Below, one piece after another: positions 5,546 through 9,007 of a DNA stretch of 9,007 bases (position 1 is the stretch's first letter; each line of letters starts with the position of its first letter). Source of the DNA: a bacterium (GTDB taxonomy: Bacteria; Patescibacteriota; Minisyncoccia; UBA6257; UBA9933). The position numbers and the translations under genes were made by a program. The notes below the pieces were generated by a model that saw nothing but the letters and a program-made list of their open reading frames with translations, had not been told where the DNA came from and ran no database searches. The stretch is taken from positions 1 through 9,007 of the forward strand of contig JAKAFV010000011.1 in assembly GCA_021817915.1 (NCBI GenBank). Direction: 5' to 3'.

Positions 5546-6100
5546 ATGAAAAAGGCAAAAAACAAGCCCGTTAAGGCAAAAGTTGAGAAAGTTAAGCCGG
5601 AGAAAGTTGAAATAGAAATTTCAAAAGAAAAGCCTCTATTAGTAGAGTGGCAGGCGCCGGAGTTTGAATATATAGAAAAAGACGTTTCATGGTATTGGAT
5701 GGGCTTGATAATCGCGATTTGTTTATTGGCATTTGCGGTATGGCAGAAAAATTTTTTGTTCGCGGTTTTTACGGTGATAGCTTATCTTGCGGTAGTCTAT
5801 TCAACCGGGCAAAAACCGGCAGTTTGGAAATTCACGCTCAATGAAAAAGGCGTAGGGATAGACCCGCAAAAAGGCAAATCAATTGCTTCAAGATTTTATA
5901 AATATGAAGAAATTGCCGGTTTTGATATTTGGGAAAAGGAATTAGTTTTGAAAACAAATAAAAAAATCTCGCCGTATTTAAAAATGAATTTTCCGGCGGA
6001 AAAAGAAAAAGAGATAAAAGAATTTTTGGTTAAATATATTCCCGAAAAAGAATACGAAGTTTCAATTTCGGATTCATTTTCAAAATTGATCGGGTTTTAA
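5546..6100 (+). CDS. membrane protein with two helices and a cytoplasmic PH-like domain, function unknown
   Basis: 184 residues. A Lys/Glu-rich, probably disordered N-terminus (1-32) precedes the block VEWQAPEFEYIEKDVSWYW (33-51), which I associate with conserved hypothetical proteins of Parcubacteria. Two closely spaced hydrophobic segments follow at about 51-66 and 69-86, forming a hairpin. The rest (95-170) reads as alternating beta strands and a final helix: WKFTLNEKGVGID, YKYEEIAGFDIW, ELVLKTNKK, then KEKEIKEFLVKYI. That pattern resembles a bacterial PH-like domain. No catalytic residues are evident, and I give no function. It is divergent from tRNA-Arg(TCT) and ends 6 nt before tRNA-Arg(GCG), with which it is probably cotranscribed, since no terminator or promoter fits in the gap. 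Confidence 0.8.
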   Translation: MKKAKNKPVKAKVEKVKPEKVEIEISKEKPLLVEWQAPEFEYIEKDVSWYWMGLIIAICLLAFAVWQKNFLFAVFTVIAYLAVVYSTGQKPAVWKFTLNEKGVGIDPQKGKSIASRFYKYEEIAGFDIWEKELVLKTNKKISPYLKMNFPAEKEKEIKEFLVKYIPEKEYEVSISDSFSKLIGF

Positions 6101-6106
6101 AATATT

Positions 6107-6178
6107 GCCCTCGTCGTTCAACGGACAGGACGCTAGATTGCGGATCTGGTAATAGAGGTTCGATTCCTCTCGAGGGCA
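6107..6178 (+). tRNA. tRNA-Arg (anticodon GCG)
   Basis: 72 nt: acceptor GCCCTCG/CGAGGGC, D arm GTTC..GGAC with A20, anticodon stem CTAGA/TCTGG (one T-G pair), loop TTGCGGA giving GCG at 6140-6142, T arm AGAGG TTCGATT CCTCT, discriminator A, no encoded CCA. Arg CGN codons are normally read in bacteria by an ACG tRNA deaminated to ICG by TadA; here position 34 is G. From the T arm onward it is identical to tRNA-Arg(TCT). Confidence 0.92.
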
Positions 6179-6180
6179 CA
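6152..6180. repeat. 29-nt inverted repeat shared by two tRNA-Arg genes (copy 2)
   Basis: Partner of 5432-5460. The copies face outward around the 184-aa gene. Confidence 0.9.
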
Positions 6181-6184
6181 AGTA

Positions 6185-6559
6185 TTAAAATTCAAGTTTT
6201 CTGCCTTTATAATTTAGAGCTTCTTCGATAAATTTTTCGCCGTTTTTTGTGCTATGAGCAATGGTATGGCAATTAGCGCATAACAAAGTGCACTTTTTAA
6301 TTTCCGTTTTTATTCTTTCCCAGCTTCTATTAGCCACATTGCCTATATTAAAATCTTTTTTTGCGAAATTAATGTGATGAAATTGCATAGCTGCTTGGTC
6401 TCCTTTCCATCCGCACTTCATACATTTCCCGCCAAGAAATTTAATAGCCGCAGCCTTAGCTCTAAATCTTCTGATTTTCGTGTTGCACGAACCGCATCGT
6501 TCCCTATTTCTTTTTTGATAATCCTCGTATTTATTTCCGCACAATCTGCAAATTCTCAT
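6185..6559 (-). CDS. HNH-type endonuclease with N-terminal zinc ribbon
   Basis: 124 residues from the ATG at 6559, chosen because the protein then starts MRICRLCG and a TATACT box lies exactly 6 nt upstream; the longer frame to 6595 would begin upstream of this box. A treble-clef/zinc-ribbon half has CRLC (Cys4, Cys7) and CGSC (Cys22, Cys25). The HNH half has CMKCGW (Cys46, Cys49), the QFHHIN block (His61, His62) and CANCH (Cys94, Cys97, His98). The spacing and the SWERIKTEIKKCTLLCANCH segment match small phage- and mobile-element-type HNH nucleases. Its target is unknown. It is convergent with tRNA-Arg(GCG), 6 nt away, and divergent from the intron-bearing tRNA-Phe, 91 nt away, so a role in intron homing is possible but unproven. 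It could equally be a restriction or repair nuclease. Confidence 0.85.
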   Translation of the reverse strand: MRICRLCGNKYEDYQKRNRERCGSCNTKIRRFRAKAAAIKFLGGKCMKCGWKGDQAAMQFHHINFAKKDFNIGNVANRSWERIKTEIKKCTLLCANCHTIAHSTKNGEKFIEEALNYKGRKLEF

Positions 6560-6565
6560 TATTTC

Positions 6566-6595
6566 AGTATAGCACAGAATGTTATACCGAAACAA
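6566..6595 (-). promoter_or_regulatory. promoter of the HNH gene (leaderless spacing)
   Basis: TTGTTT (6590-6595), 18-nt spacer, TATACT (6566-6571), then GAAATA and ATG. Confidence 0.6.
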
Positions 6596-6604
6596 TTCGT
6601 TCTA

Positions 6605-6632
6605 TTGAAAATATTTTTACCTTTGTTATTAT
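6605..6632 (+). promoter_or_regulatory. promoter of tRNA-Phe (and probably tRNA-His)
   Basis: TTGAAA (6605-6610), 16-nt spacer, TATTAT (6627-6632), 18 nt before the mature tRNA 5' end. It is back to back with the HNH promoter; the two -35 hexamers are 9 nt apart. Confidence 0.55.
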
Positions 6633-6650
6633 GAAGTTAATTAAATAAAT

Positions 6651-6937
6651 GCCGCGGTAGCTCAGTGGTAGAGCGCATCCCTAAAAAATCTTTGGGGCCT
6701 TCTATAGTAATATAGATTGAATAATTGGGTGAATTCGGGGGAAACTTCAAAATTATTTTGAAACAATCCCGAGCCAAGTCCCGCAGAGTAAAGTAGCGGG
6801 AAAGGTGTAGAGACTAGCGAGTGAGACTCAACGATAATCTCGCAAATAGCGCCCGACTTCCCGGATTCGGGAAGATGATATAGTCCAAGTATCCTTGGAA
6901 GAGGATGGCGTCGGGTGTTCGATTCACCCCCGCGGCA
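6651..6937 (+). tRNA. tRNA-Phe (anticodon GAA), interrupted by a group I intron
   Basis: Exons 6651-6682 and 6898-6937. Joined, they give acceptor GCCGCGG/CCGCGGC, D arm GCTC..GAGC, anticodon stem CATCC/GGATG, loop CTGAAGA with anticodon GAA, T arm GGGTG TTCGATT CACCC, and discriminator A. CCA is not encoded. The intron splits the loop between U33 and G34, so the anticodon lies wholly in the 3' exon. G at position 37 is less usual than A for bacterial tRNA-Phe. The identity depends on the splice sites deduced from P1 and P10 of the intron, which agree with each other and with a 7-nt loop. Confidence 0.88.
6683..6897 (+). ncRNA. group I self-splicing intron (215 nt, no ORF)
   Basis: P1: exon CCCU (6679-6682) with GGGG (6694-6697), with the conserved U-G pair at the 5' splice site. 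P10: UCUUU (6689-6693) with the 3' exon GAAGA (6898-6902). P2: TCTATA/TATAGA (6701-6716). P3: GGGTG (6727-6731) with CGCCC (6850-6854). P5: TTCAAAA/TTTTGAA (6746-6762). P6: CCCGC/GCGGG (6780-6800). P7: GACTA (6812-6816) with TAGTC (6881-6885). An extra hairpin GCGAG/CTCGC (6817-6843) lies between P7 and P3. P8: CTTCCCG/CGGGAAG (6857-6874). The last base, 6897, is G as required. The GTGTAGAGACTA and GATATAGTCC core strings fit the R and S elements. The hairpin between P7 and P3 recalls subgroup IA, but I do not assign one. Confidence 0.92.
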
Positions 6938-6950
6938 CAAAGTAAAAATA

Positions 6951-6985
6951 ATTTAGAAATTAGATATTAGGAATTAGAAATTTTT
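6951..6985. repeat. short A+T repeat in the tRNA-Phe/tRNA-His spacer
   Basis: Contains TTAGAAATTAGATATTAGGA and GAATTAGAAATT, degenerate copies of the heptamer AGAAATT, the reverse complement of the AATTTCT repeated four times in the 23S insert at 8116-8143. Confidence 0.5.
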
Positions 6986-6993
6986 ACCGATAT

Positions 6994-7065
6994 GGTGCCC
7001 ATAGTTTAATGGTAAAACTCCGCTCTGTGGAAGCGGTATCGAGGGTTCAATTCCCTCTGGGCACC
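6994..7065 (+). tRNA. tRNA-His (anticodon GTG)
   Basis: Acceptor GTGCCCA/TGGGCAC, an extra G at position -1 (6994) facing discriminator C73 (7065) as expected for histidine, D arm with an AATGGTA loop, anticodon stem CCGCT/AGCGG with loop CTGTGGA, and T arm GAGGG TTCAATT CCCTC. CCA is not encoded. It is probably cotranscribed with tRNA-Phe. Confidence 0.95.
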
Positions 7066-7108
7066 CAAAATGATGATTTACTTCATTATTAAATAAGTTA
7101 TTTCTCTT

Positions 7109-7531
7109 ATGGATATTAAAAACTCTAGCCAGCTACCGACAAAAGAAAAAGTTATTAAAAGATTTTTAATAATAGCGTTGGGCACTATCGTTTTTTCGAT
7201 AGCTGGAATATATTTAGGATACGGAAAACTTCCTGACAAAAATTTTCTTATCGTGATGGCTATTATTTTACCTCTTATGGCTGTGTCTGCGATTATTGGC
7301 TATAAATACCATAAACATTTACCGCAAATTTTACAGACTAAAGGTAGATTCGCCTATTTTTATTATATTTTCGGCGGACTGGGCTTTATAATAATCAACG
7401 GAGTATTAGTCTTTCTTGGAGAAAAAGAGTTTAATTATTATTTACAAATAGCCCTTGGATTTTTTATGCTTTTCTATGGCATCTATGGCATAAAAAAATT
7501 AAAAAAGAATCAAAGCTCTGAAAACAAATAA
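7109..7531 (+). CDS. four-helix integral membrane protein, unknown function
   Basis: 140 residues; not recognised. A polar N-terminus (MDIKNSSQLPTKEKVIKR) is followed by hydrophobic segments at about 18-37, 46-65, 82-103 and 109-127, and a basic tail IKKLKKNQSSENK. The loop after helix 2 is basic (YKYHKHLPQ), which places both ends and this loop in the cytoplasm. No motif or conserved charged residue within the helices suggests transport or catalysis. The start is the first ATG of the frame; there is no Shine-Dalgarno site and no clear -10 box, unlike the neighbours, so it may be read from the tRNA-His transcript 44 nt upstream. Its A+T-rich codon use matches the host-like genes. Confidence 0.7.
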   Translation: MDIKNSSQLPTKEKVIKRFLIIALGTIVFSIAGIYLGYGKLPDKNFLIVMAIILPLMAVSAIIGYKYHKHLPQILQTKGRFAYFYYIFGGLGFIIINGVLVFLGEKEFNYYLQIALGFFMLFYGIYGIKKLKKNQSSENK

Positions 7532-7616
7532 TTTTAAGAAAAAGGTTTAAAAATATTCTAGTTTTCTATAATTCAGGAGCAAGGCGAAGCCTCCCCTCTT
7601 TATCCCCAAAAAGCCA

Positions 7617-7644
7617 TTGACAAGCCTATACAGATATATATACT
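7617..7644 (+). promoter_or_regulatory. strong promoter of the 23S rRNA gene
   Basis: TTGACA (7617-7622, exact consensus), 16-nt spacer, TATACT (7639-7644). It lies about 175 nt upstream of the 23S 5' end. Confidence 0.72.
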
Positions 7645-7721
7645 TACCTTGAACATGATGAAATTCATAAACATAACAATCGGCGGCTGAAGATCGGCGA
7701 ATTTGTTTTGTCGATTTTGAG

Positions 7722-7743
7722 TCCCGCCCTAAGCGGGATTTTT
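7722..7743 (+). terminator. terminator-like hairpin inside the 23S leader
   Basis: TCCCGC (7722-7727), loop CCTAA, GCGGGA (7733-7738), then TTTTTGTT. This is a textbook intrinsic terminator, located between the promoter and the 23S gene. It could be an attenuator overcome by rRNA antitermination, or the 3' end of a ~95-nt leader RNA. Confidence 0.6.
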
Positions 7744-8115
7744 GTTCCCCGAATGCTATGTTTAGTTCTGAAATCCAGACTGACTGATTCATTGAAAACA
7801 AAATAAGGAGCATTAATGGGTTAGAGACAAAATTAAGAGCGTATGGTGGATGCCCTGACATCAAATGGCGATGAAGGACGTGGCGTGGCTGCGATAAGCT
7901 TCGGGGAGGCGCTTAGCAACCTGTGATCCGGAGATTTCCGAATGGGGAAACCCAATGCGGCAAACCCGCATTATCGTATTATATAAATTAATACGATGCG
8001 TACCCGCTGAAGTGAAACATCTCAGTAAGCGGAGGAAAAGAAAAAAACATTTATTCCCTTAGTAGCGGCGAGTGAAAAGGGATATAGCCCAAACCACCTT
8101 GTGCGTAGCACAAGG

Positions 8116-8245
8116 AATTTCTAATTTCTAATTTCTAATTTCTAAACAAATCCGAAATAACAAATTCAAATGTTCAAAACATTTTGAATTTTGTATTTTA
8201 TAAATTTGGGTTTATTTAGGATTTAGGATTTAGGATTTAGGATTT
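8116..8245. repeat. 130-nt palindromic intervening sequence in 23S (first insert)
   Basis: Starts with four tandem AATTTCT (8116-8143) and ends with four tandem AGGATTT (8218-8245). The centre is TTCAAAA-CA-TTTTGAA (8173-8188), at the exact midpoint, giving arms of 65 nt each. It is bounded by GC-rich hairpins CCTTGTGC-GTA-GCACAAGG (8097-8115) and CTCGCGC-TGC-GTGCGAG (8247-8263). Flanking 23S sequence (GCCCAAACC.. and ..GGGGTTGTAAGG) is normal. Confidence 0.85.
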
Positions 8246-8626
8246 CCTCGCGCTGCGTGCGAGATGGGGTTGTAAGGCAGAGATTTTTTTACCAATCGCA
8301 GAGCTCTGAATAAGAGCTATGCGATTTGTGAAAAGTTGGTTACAAATTTTTTTGTTAGCCGAATCCGCTGGAAAGCGGGGCCATAGCGAGTGATAGCCTC
8401 GTAGGCGAAAACGAAAAAACCAATTTCTTTGTTCTTGAGTACTCCAAAGACAGCAAGCCTTGGAGGAATCCGCCAGCACTATCTGGCAAGGCTAAACACG
8501 TTTGATGATCGATAGCGAACTAGTACCGTGAGGGAAAGGTGAAAAGCAGGCCGGCGAGGCCGATGAAATAGAACCTGAAACCATACGTTTACAAGGAACG
8601 GAAGCCCGTCACAGTGCTCCGCACTG

Positions 8627-8719
8627 GAATTTTCAATTTTCAAAATTCAATTTTCAATAAATTTTCAATGAATTAATTTTCGTTGAGGTTTGATAATTGG
8701 TAATTGATAATTGGAGTTT
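8627..8719. repeat. AT-rich hairpin intervening sequence at 23S helix 25 (second insert)
   Basis: About 93 nt of AATTTTC repeats on the left and TAATTGATAATTGG repeats on the right, mutually complementary with imperfections, centred on AATTAATT (8671-8678). It is bounded by CAGTGC-TCC-GCACTG (8612-8626) and CCAATGC-GTA-GCATTGG (8720-8736). It follows GAACCTGAAACC and a ~30-nt stem strand, which places it at the tip of helix 25 by comparison with E. coli. Confidence 0.8.
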
Positions 8720-9007
8720 CCAATGCGTAGCATTGGGGGCGACCGTGTGCCTATTGAAGAATGATCCAACGAGTTATTTTGCATTGCTTGTCTAAGCTCT
8801 ACGGAGCGGAGGCGTAGCGAAAGCGAGTGTTAATAGCGCGTTTTTAGGCAGCGCAAAATAGACCCGAAGCCAGACGAGCTTGCCTTGGCCAGGATGAAGT
8901 TTCGCGAAAGCGGAATGGAGGTCCGAACCAGTTGATTGTACAAAATCTTTGGATGAGCTGAGGTAAGGAGTGAAAAGCTAATCGAGTTTGGTAATAGCTG
9001 GTTCTCT

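Larger units (their letters stand above)
7532..7817 (+). other. intergenic region and 23S leader
   Basis: Holds no convincing gene. It contains a weak hairpin (AGGC/GCCT near 7580), the 23S promoter, a leader with a repeated TCGGCG motif (near 7680 and 7695), a terminator-like hairpin, and a stretch CATTGAAAACAAAATAAGGA just before the rRNA that resembles the end of bacterial 16S-23S spacers. Confidence 0.6.
7818..9007 (+). rRNA. 23S ribosomal RNA, 5' part (runs off the window)
   Basis: Conserved segments are in the correct order: GGTGGATGCC, GGCGATGAAGGACGTG, ATTTCCGAATGGGGAAACCC, AGTAGCGGCGAG, AAGGCTAAACAC, AGTACCGTGAGGGAAAGG, GAACCTGAAACC, AATAGACCCGAAG, GGAGGTCCGAACC and TAATAGCTGGTTCTCT. 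The 5' end is estimated from the position of GGTGGATGCC relative to E. coli and may be off by several nucleotides. Two AT-rich inserts interrupt it (8116-8245 and 8627-8719). No 16S gene lies upstream, so the gene appears unlinked from 16S. Confidence 0.97.

Noticed and set aside
6374..6634. Plus-strand open frame antisense to the HNH gene
   Set aside because: The opposite strand has clear zinc-binding CxxC and HNH motifs and a good promoter.
6662..6940. Minus-strand open frame over tRNA-Phe and its intron
   Set aside because: The sequence is fully explained by the tRNA exons and the group I core; it begins inside the tRNA acceptor region.
7547..7864. Minus-strand open frame over the 23S leader
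   Set aside because: It runs across the rRNA promoter, the terminator hairpin and the 23S 5' end; no protein-like features.
8116..8245. CRISPR array or tandem-repeat satellite
   Set aside because: The heptamers have no spacers and are arranged as two facing blocks of a palindrome, not as a direct repeat array.
8237..8479. Minus-strand open frame inside 23S
   Set aside because: Lies in conserved rRNA sequence; a typical antisense rRNA artefact.

Overview
The window looks like a chromosomal piece of a Candidate Phyla Radiation (Patescibacteria, probably Parcubacteria-like) bacterium. This is inferred from A+T-rich, tightly packed small genes, tRNA genes without encoded CCA, insertions inside the 23S rRNA gene, a self-splicing-type intron in a tRNA gene, and very short predicted mRNA leaders. 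No taxonomic marker was searched, so the assignment is inference.

Layout. The left half is read on the minus strand: mutM (formamidopyrimidine-DNA glycosylase, without its usual zinc finger), a 75-residue membrane protein, recG (branch-migration helicase) and speD (pyruvoyl-type decarboxylase). Next, also on the minus strand, is a two-gene cassette of small membrane proteins. It is richer in G+C, has a near-consensus sigma-70 promoter, a structured leader and strong Shine-Dalgarno sites, and so is unlike its neighbours. The middle holds two divergent tRNA-Arg genes (anticodons TCT and GCG) around a conserved-type membrane protein, an HNH nuclease gene, tRNA-Phe with a 215-nt group I intron, and tRNA-His. 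The right end holds a four-helix membrane protein and the first ~1.2 kb of a 23S rRNA gene with its own promoter. No 16S gene lies upstream of it.

The main theme is genes interrupted by foreign or repetitive inserts. (1) recG carries an in-frame 155-codon element with imperfect terminal inverted repeats; it encodes a GxxExxY-type (PDDEXK-like) domain between helicase motifs II and III. (2) tRNA-Phe(GAA) is split between positions 33 and 34 by a group I intron whose P1, P10, P3, P7 and P8 pairings can all be read from the sequence. (3) The 23S gene carries two long AT-rich hairpin inserts, one an exactly symmetric 65+65-nt palindrome and the other at the tip of helix 25, a classic intervening-sequence site. 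(4) Related short A+T repeats appear in the tRNA-Phe/tRNA-His spacer, and a similar but distinct repeat is translated within mutM.

A second theme is expression style. Four minus-strand genes have a -10 hexamer exactly 6 nt before ATG, and speD has one 7 nt before, which predicts leaderless mRNAs. The membrane-protein cassette is the only clearly SD-led transcription unit.
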